Shown piece after piece: positions 1 through 8,073 of a stretch of 49,787 nt of DNA. The position numbers and the translations under genes were made by a program. The stretch is from the NCBI GenBank assembly GCA_030428835.1, contig JAUIEP010000016.1, positions 1-49,787 on the forward strand. The letters are read 5' to 3'. The DNA is from Gammaproteobacteria bacterium (GTDB lineage Bacteria > Pseudomonadota > Gammaproteobacteria > Pseudomonadales > Halieaceae). The first letter of the stretch is position 1; the number at the start of each line of letters is the position of its first letter. The notes beneath the pieces were generated by a model that worked only from the letters and a program-made list of their open reading frames with translations, was not told where the DNA came from and searched no databases.

Positions 1-33
1 CAGAGCCAAAGCTAATCCTTAAGGACGATAGAA

Positions 34-173
34 GGCCCCGACCCGGGATATCTCTTCGCGTAGCCGTCAGGGAGGCGCCGAGGGAGTGGAGGGAGACCGC
101 AGGGCTCCCGACCGACTGAGGGAACCCCGGAGGGGCGCCGACAGCGAGCGAAGAGATATCGCGGGTCGGGGCC
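34..173. repeat. Large inverted repeat with 26-base arms
   Basis: The arms at 34-59 and 148-173 are reverse complements over 26 bases with one mismatch; each carries the core GATATCTCTTCGC or its complement. Just outside the arms, AATCCTT (15-21) and AAGGATT (about 185-191) extend the symmetry. The 88 bases between the arms are GC-rich and contain further partly complementary blocks. It could be a structured transcript or a palindromic mobile repeat; no gene is associated with it. Confidence 0.65.
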
Positions 174-248
174 TGGGTAGGGCTAAAGGATTGGCAGCCA
201 GCTCTGTACCTAAAGACACTGGGCCCCGAGACGTCGGACCGCCGCCTT

Positions 249-290
249 CGCGGGGGCGACGATGGTTGGGTGCTGCGCGGGGGCGACGAT
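249..290. repeat. Direct repeat of a 15-base unit
   Basis: The unit CGCGGGGGCGACGAT occurs at 249-263 and again at 276-290. The first copy is preceded by GCCTT, which resembles the dispersed GC-rich REP-like repeats of many proteobacteria. Significance unknown. Confidence 0.5.
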
Positions 291-310
291 AGTGAGGCTC
301 TGCGTTCAAT

Positions 311-383
311 CACACTGAATATCGGGGTGCCCTGCCACACTGAATATCGGGATGCCCTGCACACTGAATATGGGGTGCCCTGC
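311..383. repeat. Three tandem copies of a 25-base unit
   Basis: The units at 311-335, 336-360 and 361-383 all follow CACACTGAATATCGG plus GTGCCCTGC. The second differs by one base and the third lacks two. There are no spacers between units, so this is a minisatellite-like array and not a CRISPR. Confidence 0.8.
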
Positions 384-439
384 CACTGCCTGCGCCGGGG
401 CGGTGTTTTCATTGGGTCCATTCGACAGGGGCCAACAAC

Positions 440-467
440 AAAAAAGCCCGCTCATTGGCGGGCTTTT
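440..467 (-). terminator. Intrinsic terminator of pckA
   Basis: Read on the minus strand, the stem AAAAGCCCGC/GCGGGCTTTT closes a short loop and is followed by a run of T. It lies about 20 bases past the pckA stop codon and fits factor-independent termination of that gene. Confidence 0.85.
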
Positions 468-485
468 CCGTGGCGTTGTATGCGG

Positions 486-2045
486 TCAGCCGGCTTTCGG
501 GCCCGCAGCGACGATCGCGTCAGGCACGTCGAAGTTGGTGATGTTGTCGGCGAACAGCGCGGCCAGTTTGCTCGCCTGTTCGTTGTACGCCGCCTCGTCA
601 CCCCAGCCCGCGATCGGGTCGACGTACCTGGCGTCGACGCCCGGGATCTCGGTGGGGAAGTCCAGGTTGAGGATGTCGAGGTGCTGCGTCGCCGCATCCA
701 GCAGAGCGCCGCTCTGGCAGGCGTTCACCACGGCGCGGGTAACGGGAATCGGGAAGCGTGCGCCCGTGCCGCCGGGAGCGCCCGAGCCGCCCGTCCAGCC
801 CGTGTTGACGAGATAGACCTGGCTGTCGAAGTCCTCGATGCGCTTCATCAGCAGCTCGGCGTAGTCGCCCGCGGGGCGCGGCATGAAGGGCGCGCCGAAA
901 CAGGTGGAGAAGGTGGGGTTGATGCCGGCCTCCGCGCCGAGTTCGGTGGAGCCGACGCGCGCGGTGTAACCCGAGAGGAAGTGGTAGGCCGCGGCCTCCT
1001 TGGACAGGATCGCCACCGGCGGCAGCACGCCGGACACGTCGCATGTCAGGAAGATCACGCACTTGGGTTCGCCGCCGTTGTTGGTCGCGGTGCGCTTCTC
1101 CACGTGCTCCAGCGGGTAACAGCAGCGTCCGTTCTCTGTGAGGCTGGTGTCGCAGTAGTCGGCGTGGCGGTTGTCGTCCAGCACGACGTTTTCGATGATG
1201 GCGCCGAAACGGATGGCGTCCCAGATGACCGGCTCATTCTTGCGCGAGAGGTCGATCGTCTTGGCGTAGCAGCCGCCCTCGAGGTTGAACACTGAGCCCT
1301 TGGCCCAGCCGTGCTCGTCGTCACCGATCAGGTAGCGCTCGGGGTCGGCGGACAGCGTGGTCTTGCCGGTGCCGGACAGGCCGAAGAACAGCGTGGTGTC
1401 GCCTTCCTCGCCGACGTTGGCGGAGCAGTGCATGGGCATCACGTCCTTCTCGGGGAGCAGGAAGTTCTGCACCGAGAACATGGACTTCTTCATCTCACCG
1501 GCGTAGCGCATGCCCGCCAGCAGTACCTTGCGCTGGGCGAAGTTGATGATGACGACGCCGTCGGAGTTGGTGCCGTCGCGCTCCGGGTCACACTCGAAGC
1601 TGGCGACGTTGAGAATATTCCACTCGGGCTTGCGGCCCGCGTTGTAGGTGTCCGGGCGGATGAACATGTTGCGGCCGAACAGGGACTGCCAGGCGGTCTC
1701 GGTGGTGACCTTCACCGGCAGGTAGTGGTCGGAGTGCTCGCCCACGTGCAGGTACGACACGAAACGGTCTTTATTGGAGAGATAGGCCTCGACGCGGTCC
1801 CAGAGGGCGTCGAACTTGTCGGGGTCGAACGGGCGGTTGACAGCACCCCAGTCGATGTTGTCCTCGGTGCTCGGCTCCTTCACCACGAAACGATCGGCGG
1901 GGGAGCGGCCGGTGCGCTTGCCGGTGGTGACCAACAGGGCCCCGGTATCGGACAGAATCCCCTCGTTGCGGGTGAGGGACATCTCCACCAGTTTGGCCGG
2001 GGCCAGGTCCGTGAATTCCTGAGCAGACTGGATATCTACGGTCAT
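486..2045 (-). CDS. pckA: Phosphoenolpyruvate carboxykinase (ATP)
   Basis: Cytosolic gluconeogenic enzyme that converts oxaloacetate and ATP to phosphoenolpyruvate, ADP and CO2. At 519 residues it has the length usual for the ATP-type family. The kinase P-loop GLSGTGKT lies near residues 222-229, followed by the acidic metal-binding stretch IGDDEHGW, and the PEPCK signature region around [15 protein letters not shown] is intact. I chose the ATG at 2045 because AGGAAA lies about 8 bases upstream; an in-frame ATG at 2060 has no ribosome-binding site. The gene follows hslO on the same strand, an order also known in Pseudomonas, but it has its own promoter-like sequence at 2118-2146. A terminator follows. 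Use: growth on organic acids and amino acids. Confidence 0.97.
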   Translation of the reverse strand: MTVDIQSAQEFTDLAPAKLVEMSLTRNEGILSDTGALLVTTGKRTGRSPADRFVVKEPSTEDNIDWGAVNRPFDPDKFDALWDRVEAYLSNKDRFVSYLHVGEHSDHYLPVKVTTETAWQSLFGRNMFIRPDTYNAGRKPEWNILNVASFECDPERDGTNSDGVVIINFAQRKVLLAGMRYAGEMKKSMFSVQNFLLPEKDVMPMHCSANVGEEGDTTLFFGLSGTGKTTLSADPERYLIGDDEHGWAKGSVFNLEGGCYAKTIDLSRKNEPVIWDAIRFGAIIENVVLDDNRHADYCDTSLTENGRCCYPLEHVEKRTATNNGGEPKCVIFLTCDVSGVLPPVAILSKEAAAYHFLSGYTARVGSTELGAEAGINPTFSTCFGAPFMPRPAGDYAELLMKRIEDFDSQVYLVNTGWTGGSGAPGGTGARFPIPVTRAVVNACQSGALLDAATQHLDILNLDFPTEIPGVDARYVDPIAGWGDEAAYNEQASKLAALFADNITNFDVPDAIVAAGPKAG

Positions 2046-2117
2046 TGGTTTTCCTGTCATTATCAGGCACTTGCGGGCTGTATTCCGCTTGCCGTTTATG
2101 GGTCAGTAGGGGGCGCA

Positions 2118-2146
2118 ATTATGTCAGAATCGCCAACCTTTGCGAA
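2118..2146 (-). promoter_or_regulatory. Candidate sigma70 promoter of pckA
   Basis: On the minus strand TTCGCA (2146-2141) and CATAAT (2123-2118) are separated by exactly 17 bases. Transcription would start near 2111, giving a leader of about 65 bases before pckA. Prediction from sequence only. Confidence 0.5.
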
Positions 2147-2188
2147 ATATATTGCCCATAAATCAGGCGAATTCTGCGCCGAGTGGGA

Positions 2189-3067
2189 TCAGTGTAACGT
2201 TTTGGACTGATCGATCCCCGGCAGCTCGGCAAGGTCCTCGCGGCCGAAGACATAGCGCGCCTGGCAGAATTCGCAGTCCATGGTGACGGCTCCCATCTCC
2301 CCCAGGATATCCTCGATTTCCGCGGGGTTGAGGGTGGCTAGCGCGCCGAGCGTCCGCTCTCGCGAGCAGGTACAGGCGAAGCGCACTGGCGAGGGCTCGA
2401 ACAGGCGCAGGGGGTCCTCGTGGTAGAGCCTGCCCAGCAGGTCCCGGGTGTCGAGCGCCAGCAGTTCGTCTTCCGCCACGGTTGCCGCCAGCGTGCAGGC
2501 GTGCTGCCATTGTTGCGCCCTCGAACCCGCCGTTTTTTCGACCTGGGCGGGCAACTGTTGCAGCAAGAGGCCGCCGGCTCGGTCCCCGTCCGCCGCGAGC
2601 CAGAGCCGGGTCCCGAGCTGTTCTGATTGCTCGAAATAGGCGTCGATGCTGGCGGCCAGCGAGGCGCCCTCCAGGGGAACGATGCCCTGGTAGCGCTGCC
2701 CTTGTTCGGGGTCGATGGTGATGGCGAGCTGGCCGTCCGCGAGTAACTGGATGTTGTCATCGGCGGTGGCCTCCTGGGCACCGCGGGCGATACCGCGCAC
2801 CCCGAGCGTGTGGTCGCACTCGGCCATCAACAGCGGCACCTGGCCGGCGGAGCGTGCCTGCAGGATCAGGCGGCCCTCGAACTTGAGGTTATTGGCCAGC
2901 AGGACGCTTGCAGCCAGGAATTCACCCAGCAGGCGGCTGACGCCGGGCGCGTACTGGTGCAGGGCGAGAATTTCGCGGTACGCGGCGCCCAGTCGAACGC
3001 TCTCACCGCGGATGTCCGCCTCCTCGAACAGGAAGCGCTGCGACTCGTCTGCCTGTGATCTGCTCAT
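2189..3067 (-). CDS. hslO: Redox-regulated chaperone Hsp33
   Basis: Cytosolic holdase chaperone switched on by oxidation together with unfolding. At 292 residues it is of normal length. The four zinc-binding cysteines of the redox switch are present near the C-terminus: CTC at residues 232-234 and CEFC at 265-268, which is the CxC...CxxC pattern of the family. The N-terminal substrate-binding domain is recognisable from FEEADIRGESVRL onward. The gene lies upstream of pckA on the same strand and diverges from the LLM oxidoreductase gene at 3273 across about 205 bases. That gap holds a GC hairpin (about 3131-3149) and a TATACT element on the minus strand at 3121-3126. Confidence 0.96.
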   Translation of the reverse strand: MSRSQADESQRFLFEEADIRGESVRLGAAYREILALHQYAPGVSRLLGEFLAASVLLANNLKFEGRLILQARSAGQVPLLMAECDHTLGVRGIARGAQEATADDNIQLLADGQLAITIDPEQGQRYQGIVPLEGASLAASIDAYFEQSEQLGTRLWLAADGDRAGGLLLQQLPAQVEKTAGSRAQQWQHACTLAATVAEDELLALDTRDLLGRLYHEDPLRLFEPSPVRFACTCSRERTLGALATLNPAEIEDILGEMGAVTMDCEFCQARYVFGREDLAELPGIDQSKTLH

Positions 3068-3272
3068 AGTCCTGTGTCTTTCCGGGAACGCGGCCCCGGG
3101 GCTTGCCGCGGCGGCCGCGCAGTATACGCAGCCCGCCGTCGCGGCGGGTTCATTATTTGAAGCCAGCCGTCGAAAATTTTATCGCCCCGGCCAGCGCGGA
3201 CCAAATTGCGGCTACAGTATGCGCCCCGGCCGCCGCCTTGGCGCGGCGGTCCAGCGCAGGAGAAACACCCCG

Positions 3273-4139
3273 ATGAAATTCAGTTTACAGGTCAGCATGT
3301 GCGACCCCAGCCACTACTTCCCGATGGCCCGGGCCGCCGAGGAGGCGGGTTTCCACAGCGTTTCTGTCCCGGACAGCATCTGTTACCCCGAACAGGCGAG
3401 TTCCAAGTATCCCTACAACAAGGACGGCAGTCGCGAGTTCCTTGAGGCCGTGCCCTTCGTCGAGTCACTTATTGTGGTGGCCGCCATGGCCGCGGTAACG
3501 GAGCGTATTCGCTTCAATACCTTTGTTTACAAGGTCGGCGTGCGCCAGGCGCCGGTGGTTGCCAAGCAGGTCCAGGGTATCCAGGTGCTGTCCAACAACC
3601 GCTTCGACTTTGGCATCGGCATCAGCCCGTGGGAGGAGGACTTCGCCGTTTGCGGCACGCCCTGGGAGAAGCGCGGCAAGCGCTTCGACGAGCAGATCGA
3701 GATCCTGCGCGGTCTCGAGACGGGTGAATACTTCGGCTTCAAGGGCGAGTGCCACGACATGCCTGCCAACAAGATGAACCCCATTCCCACCACGCCGACG
3801 CGTTTGTTGATCGGCGGTCACTCCGAGCCGGCCCTGAAGCGTGCAGCGCGTGTCGGCGACGGCTGGATGTGTGCAGGTGCGGACATGGCTGAACTCAAGG
3901 CCTACATCAACCGCCTCAACCAGTTGCGCGACGAGTACGGCACTGCCGACAAACCCTTCCTCATTTACACGACGGGGCAGAACGCCTTTACCCGGGAGGG
4001 TATCGAGGAACTCGAGAGCATCGGCGTGGACGAGGTGGTGATCGGCTTCCGCAACGTCTACGAACTGGAGCCCGACAAACCCCTCGACGAAAAAATCGCC
4101 ATGCTCAACTGGTACGCCGGCGAGTTCATCAATGGCTGA
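3273..4139 (+). CDS. LLM-class flavin-dependent oxidoreductase
   Basis: A 288-residue protein of the luciferase-like monooxygenase superfamily. These are TIM-barrel enzymes that use FMN or F420. Family features include the start MKFSLQVSMCDPSHY, the conserved VGVRQAPVVAKQVQ region (the usual 'hPv..Ak..atLd..S.GR' position), FGIGISPWEEDF and LLIGGHSEPALKRAARVGDGW. Subfamily members are often annotated as F420-dependent, but the cofactor cannot be told from this sequence. I chose the ATG at 3273 because CAGGAGAAA lies 9 bases upstream; the longer open frame upstream is noncoding. It overlaps the thiolase-like gene by 8 bases, so the two are probably translated together, perhaps in fatty-acid, terpene or sterol side-chain breakdown. 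The substrate is unknown. Confidence 0.85.
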   Translation: MKFSLQVSMCDPSHYFPMARAAEEAGFHSVSVPDSICYPEQASSKYPYNKDGSREFLEAVPFVESLIVVAAMAAVTERIRFNTFVYKVGVRQAPVVAKQVQGIQVLSNNRFDFGIGISPWEEDFAVCGTPWEKRGKRFDEQIEILRGLETGEYFGFKGECHDMPANKMNPIPTTPTRLLIGGHSEPALKRAARVGDGWMCAGADMAELKAYINRLNQLRDEYGTADKPFLIYTTGQNAFTREGIEELESIGVDEVVIGFRNVYELEPDKPLDEKIAMLNWYAGEFING

Positions 4140-5601
4140 CTGCCCGGACAATGCGCCGGTGCTTGTCGGCGTGGCGGCGGTCATGCAGAAACTGGACGAC
4201 CACCGCGCCGCGAAGGAGCCGATCGCGCTCATGGAGCAGGCGCTGCGGGAGGCGGCGGCCGACGCGGGCAGCGAGGAATTGCTCACACGCGCGGAACAGG
4301 TCCTGGTCCCCGCGAGCCTGTACGGATACAGCGATCCGGGGCGCCTACTGGCCACAGCCGTCGGCGCGGTCAATGCGCAGACCCTGCTTGCCGAGCTCGG
4401 CGTTTCGCAGCAGCACATCATCGACATCGCCTGCCAGCGTATCCGCGACGGTGAGATCGGGGTGGCGCTGGTCGTCGGCGGCGAGGCGCGCTACCGCGGT
4501 GTCGTCGCGAGCAAGGCGGGAGAGGAGGCCTCCCTCACGGCACAGGTCGGGGTAGAGCCCGATGTCACGCTGCGCCCCGAGGCCGAACTCTGGTCCGAGG
4601 TCGAATCCGCCACGGGGCTGGGTATGCCGGTGGGCTACTACGCCATCATGGACAGCGCCCTGCGCCATAGCCAGGGCCTCACGGTGGATGAGCACCGCGA
4701 CCAGATGGCGGCGATGTACGCGTCGCTGAGCGAAATAGCGGCGGCCAACGAAGACGCCTGGTCCGGTGAGGCCGTGGAGGCCGGGTTTATCCGCGAGCAC
4801 TCGGCGCGGAACCGCATGCTGGCCTTTCCCTACACCAAGCTGCACAACAGCCAGTGGAATGTCGACCAGGCGGGCGCGCTGATCCTGTGCAGCGCGGGTG
4901 TCGCGCGCGAACTCGGGGTGCCCCGAGAGAAGTGGGTTTTCCCGCGCGCCTCGGCGCAGTCGAATTTCATGTCCGTGGTCGCCAGTCGCAAGGCGCTCGG
5001 CGGTTGCGCCGGCTTTCGCCTCGCCGGGCAGGCCGTGCAGGAACTCGCCGGCGTCAGCTTCAGCGACCTGCACCTGTGCGAACTGTATTCCTGTTTTCCC
5101 TTCGCCGTGCGCGCGCAGATCGAGGAGATGGGCATCGCAGGGGATGCCGCCATCAGTGTCACCGGCGGCATGACTTTCGGTGGCGGACCCCTCAATAACT
5201 TCGTCTTCCAGGCCACGGTCAAGATGGCGCAACTGCTGCGCGAGCAACCGGCCGAGGTCGGCCTGGTGACCACGGTGAGCGGCATGCTCACCAAGCAGGC
5301 CTGCGCGCTGTGGTCAGCGCAGTACGGCGTCGGCGGCTGGGCGCTGGCCGATGTCACCGAGGCCGTGCGCGAGGCGACGGAACTGTGTGAGCTGGTGGCC
5401 GACGCCGAGGGCGAGGGCACAGTCGCGGGCTACACCGTGCTGTACCAGGGCGATTCGCCCTGGCGCGCCATCGCCGTGTTCGACCTGCCCGACGGCCGGC
5501 GCACCGCAGCCTACAGCGAGCGCAGCGCGGTGATCGAGGCGATGCAGGGCAGCGAGTGCTGCGGCAAAACCTACACGCTCGGCGCGGGTCAGTTCTGGTA
5601 G
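4132..5601 (+). CDS. Thiolase-superfamily protein (acetyl-CoA acetyltransferase-like)
   Basis: A 489-residue thiolase-fold protein resembling the long acetyl-CoA acetyltransferase/SCP-x-like group. The C-terminal half shows CELYSCFPFAV, a VTGGMTFGGGPLNN block and the segment GLVTTVSGMLTKQA, all typical of that group. The N-terminal half has ACQRIRDGEIGVALVVGGEA. At the place where ordinary thiolases carry the acylated cysteine (CxSG) it reads ELGVSQQHI, so the classic nucleophile seems absent. As I recall, related long-form members share this. It may bind CoA esters without classic thiolysis, or use another residue. It overlaps the LLM gene by 8 bases, and a PHA-system gene follows 36 bases later. 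Exact reaction unknown. Confidence 0.8.
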   Translation: MADCPDNAPVLVGVAAVMQKLDDHRAAKEPIALMEQALREAAADAGSEELLTRAEQVLVPASLYGYSDPGRLLATAVGAVNAQTLLAELGVSQQHIIDIACQRIRDGEIGVALVVGGEARYRGVVASKAGEEASLTAQVGVEPDVTLRPEAELWSEVESATGLGMPVGYYAIMDSALRHSQGLTVDEHRDQMAAMYASLSEIAAANEDAWSGEAVEAGFIREHSARNRMLAFPYTKLHNSQWNVDQAGALILCSAGVARELGVPREKWVFPRASAQSNFMSVVASRKALGGCAGFRLAGQAVQELAGVSFSDLHLCELYSCFPFAVRAQIEEMGIAGDAAISVTGGMTFGGGPLNNFVFQATVKMAQLLREQPAEVGLVTTVSGMLTKQACALWSAQYGVGGWALADVTEAVREATELCELVADAEGEGTVAGYTVLYQGDSPWRAIAVFDLPDGRRTAAYSERSAVIEAMQGSECCGKTYTLGAGQFW

Positions 5602-5637
5602 CCTATACTTGCACTACAGCGTTGTGCCGGAGTCTCC

Positions 5638-5913
5638 ATGGGCCGCTTCACCATTTCCAAACCCTACACGATGCCGCGCGCCGAGGTGCGCGCCGCCGCG
5701 CAGGAACTCGCCGAGCAGGTCAGCCGGAAACACGACCTGCGGCCGCGCTGGGAGGGAGACAGCGTCAGCATTAAGGGCAAGGGTGTCGAAGGCAGCGTAA
5801 ACTTCGAGGGTGACACCATCGACGTGTCGGTGAAACTCGGCATGCTGGCCTCGGCGTTCGAGGGTGTGTTCAAACGGGAAGTACAGAAGTACCTCGACGA
5901 AAATATCACCTGA
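5638..5913 (+). CDS. Polyhydroxyalkanoic acid system family protein
   Basis: A 91-residue cytosolic protein matching the small PHA_gran_rgn family, found next to polyester-storage and fatty-acid genes. It has the expected layout: an N-terminal MGRFTISKPYTM strand, an AQELAEQVSRKHDL helix, then alternating strands ending in the amphipathic helix FEGVFKREVQKYLDENIT. GGAG lies 5 bases before the ATG. No catalytic motif is present; a granule-associated or ligand-binding role is guessed for the family. Its stop codon directly abuts the stop of the convergent patatin gene (TGATCA at 5911-5916). Confidence 0.75.
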   Translation: MGRFTISKPYTMPRAEVRAAAQELAEQVSRKHDLRPRWEGDSVSIKGKGVEGSVNFEGDTIDVSVKLGMLASAFEGVFKREVQKYLDENIT

Positions 5914-6978
5914 TCAGCCGAAAACCGTTGCCCCGGCCAGCGGGTCGCTTCCCTGGGTCAGCGCCACGAAATCCTCCGCGACCTCGCGACTGCGCGCCAC
6001 GCATTCCTCCCAGTACCTGATGCGCTCGTCCTCCGCCATCTTCGTGAAGTCGGAGCGGTCGGGAATTTTGCCGTACGGCAGCGACGCGATGAACTCGTTC
6101 GATGGGCACAGCAGTACCAGTTTGTCGGTTGTGTCGAAGCGCGACTTGCGCCAGGGCAGGAACTTGTCGAACCACCCCGTGATGACCGTGGCGCTGAAAT
6201 GCGGGTACAGCAGCAGGCCGTCCCCGGTGTAGCGGCTGAGATCGAAGTGGTAGTCGATGATGCCGCCGTCCCAGTAGTGACCCGCCGGCGCATTCGGGAT
6301 GTCACGCTCGCCCGCCAGGACGAAGGGGATTGCGCCGCTGGCGGCCAGCGCGCGCTTCACGCCGTCGCCGGTAACGCCGGCGTGGCAGGTGTCGAAGTCG
6401 TCGAAGAGGAACGGCGTGGCGGGTTCGGCGCCACTGTGGAAAACGACGCGCTGGAAGGCACTCTGGAGGCGCTCGCGCCCCACGATGTTGCCCAGCGCCG
6501 CCGCCCCCATGCCCACCGCGAGGCCGGCCCCCGATGCGCGCCCCGTCAGCCCCTTGCCGCGGGCGGTGACGATATGGCTGTGAATGCGCGGGTGGCTCGC
6601 CAGCAGCGCCCCGCCGTCCTCGCCCAGCACGCTCTCGATGATGGCCTTGCTAACGTCGCTGACCTCCGCGACCGTGGGCTTCGCGGCGTAACGCTGGTAG
6701 AGGTAGCCGCGCTCCAGGCGCGCCACCGCGGCGGCCGGATCGGCCATGGCGAGGCACGCGTGGCGCCAGGTACCGATGGAGGAACCCAGGGTGACCAGTG
6801 GGCGCGCGCTGCGCTGCAGGAAGTCGCCGAACAGCACCTCGTCGAGATAGCGCAGCACGAACCACTTGGGTCCTCCCGATGCGCCAAGCAGGGTGCCGAA
6901 GAGCTCCGGTGCCCAGCCGTGTTCCCGGATTTCCCGTGCCGCCGTGCTGCCGAGATACACCGACAGCGCTTTAGCCAC
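5914..6978 (-). CDS. Patatin-like phospholipase
   Basis: A 354-residue acyl hydrolase of the patatin family, which uses a Ser-Asp dyad on lipid esters. The nucleophile elbow GSSIG puts the serine near residue 67, the glycine-rich oxyanion loop GASGGPKW lies about 35 residues before it, and the DGG motif puts the aspartate near residue 237. I chose the GTG at 6978, which overlaps the end of the AraC gene by 8 bases and has GGGAAG a few bases upstream. A longer open frame reaches into the regulator, but its added N-terminus is low-complexity Arg/Ser. No signal peptide is evident. Coupling to the AraC-type gene suggests co-transcription. Substrate unknown. Confidence 0.85.
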   Translation of the reverse strand: MAKALSVYLGSTAAREIREHGWAPELFGTLLGASGGPKWFVLRYLDEVLFGDFLQRSARPLVTLGSSIGTWRHACLAMADPAAAVARLERGYLYQRYAAKPTVAEVSDVSKAIIESVLGEDGGALLASHPRIHSHIVTARGKGLTGRASGAGLAVGMGAAALGNIVGRERLQSAFQRVVFHSGAEPATPFLFDDFDTCHAGVTGDGVKRALAASGAIPFVLAGERDIPNAPAGHYWDGGIIDYHFDLSRYTGDGLLLYPHFSATVITGWFDKFLPWRKSRFDTTDKLVLLCPSNEFIASLPYGKIPDRSDFTKMAEDERIRYWEECVARSREVAEDFVALTQGSDPLAGATVFG

Positions 6979-7966
6979 GCCGCACTTCCCGCGGCGAGCG
7001 CCCCGTCCACTTGATGTAGGCGCGGCGGAAGTTCGAGGCATCGCTGAAGCCGACGAGGTAGGCGATGGTCGACAGCGGCAGCCGCGTGTTCTGCAGGTAG
7101 CGCGTGGCGTGTTCCGAGCGCACCTGGTCGAGCAGTCGCTGGAAGGACAGTCCCTCCTCATCGAGGCGGCGACGGTAGGTGCGCGAGCTCAGGTTGAGCA
7201 TCTGGGCGATCTGCGGCATCTGCGGGTACTGGCCCTCCAGCTTGCGCAGCAGGCGGAGGGTCTGCTCGGCAACCGAGTCCTCGCCCTCCAGGTCGGCGAG
7301 CAGGCGCGCGCACTCCGACTCGTACAACTCGCGCAGTACCGGGTTGGAGGAGGGCAGCGGCGTGCCCAGCAGTTCGCGCGGGAAGACCACGCGCGCCTGC
7401 ACGGTATCGAAGTGCACATCTTCGCCCAGCACGTCGTAGTAGAGCTGCGCGTGGGCTGGCGCGCTGTAGGGCAGTTCCATGCGCATGCACAGGTCGGGCA
7501 GGTCCAGCATGCCGCGCAGGGTGTTGATCAGTGCGCCGTAGATGAGTTCGTAGCCGAACTCCTCCGGCGCGTCGGCGGGCGTGGTGAAGATGCGTACGAT
7601 GAAATCCTCATCGACGGTCTCGAACTCCAGGTGCAGTCCCGACGCCAGCAGGTGGTAGTACTTCATGAACAGGTCCATGACCTGCTCGAGGTCGGGACAG
7701 GTCATGAACGCCTGGCCGAGCACGGCGTGGGCGCTCAGGTTGAGGTTGAGGCCGAGGCGCAGCCCGAGGGCGGGGTCGCCGGTCAGTTCGAGCGCGTTGG
7801 TCACGAGCTGGCGGAAGTCGGTGTCGCTGACGCGGGCGCCCATGCTCGCCACGCCCGAGTGAGCGAAGCTCGTACCCCGGAGGAGATCCGCGCGGGCGCA
7901 GCCCTCCCGCTCGACCATGTCGATGAGGATGAGCGCGTAGGGCGCGGGGGTGGAGGGCGACGCCAT
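6971..7966 (-). CDS. AraC-family transcriptional regulator
   Basis: A 331-residue regulator. The C-terminal 100 residues carry the two helix-turn-helix units of the family: IAQMLNLSSRTYRRRLDEEG, then the second helix pair ending LVGFSDASNFRRAYIKWTGRSP. The N-terminal 200 residues resemble the effector-binding domain of the OruR/ArgR-like AraC group, with LGLRLGLNLNLSAHAVLGQA. I preferred the ATG at 7966 over one at 8059, because the upstream start would leave only 14 bases to the divergent gene at 8074. The ribosome-binding site is weak in either case. It probably regulates the overlapping patatin gene, the divergent ferritin-like gene, or both. The effector is unknown. Confidence 0.85.
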   Translation of the reverse strand: MASPSTPAPYALILIDMVEREGCARADLLRGTSFAHSGVASMGARVSDTDFRQLVTNALELTGDPALGLRLGLNLNLSAHAVLGQAFMTCPDLEQVMDLFMKYYHLLASGLHLEFETVDEDFIVRIFTTPADAPEEFGYELIYGALINTLRGMLDLPDLCMRMELPYSAPAHAQLYYDVLGEDVHFDTVQARVVFPRELLGTPLPSSNPVLRELYESECARLLADLEGEDSVAEQTLRLLRKLEGQYPQMPQIAQMLNLSSRTYRRRLDEEGLSFQRLLDQVRSEHATRYLQNTRLPLSTIAYLVGFSDASNFRRAYIKWTGRSPREVRRG

Positions 7967-8073
7967 CCCGCCATTTGGCCATAAATGACCGTAATTTGAC
8001 AAGACCTCACCTGTTGCGGGCAGCCGCACTGCCGCATAGTGCAATCTGGCCAAACCCATGGAGCAGTAGCGTT

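Larger units (their letters stand above)
1..439. other. Gene-free stretch rich in repeats
   Basis: No convincing coding frame is seen: the open frames here have repetitive, Arg/Pro-rich translations typical of GC-rich noncoding DNA. The stretch holds a large inverted repeat (34-173), a 15-base direct repeat (249-290) and three tandem 25-base units (311-383). It lies downstream of the pckA terminator. Its other neighbour is outside the window. Confidence 0.6.

Noticed and set aside
311-383. Possible CRISPR array
   Set aside because: Units are directly adjacent with no spacers, only three copies, and no cas genes nearby.
270-1295. Long plus-strand open frames across pckA
   Set aside because: They are shadows of pckA on the other strand; their translations have no family features, and high GC removes stop codons.
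7996-8024. TTGACA as -35 of the ferritin-like gene
   Set aside because: At the required 16-18 base spacing there is only GGCAGC-like sequence, so no -10 supports it.
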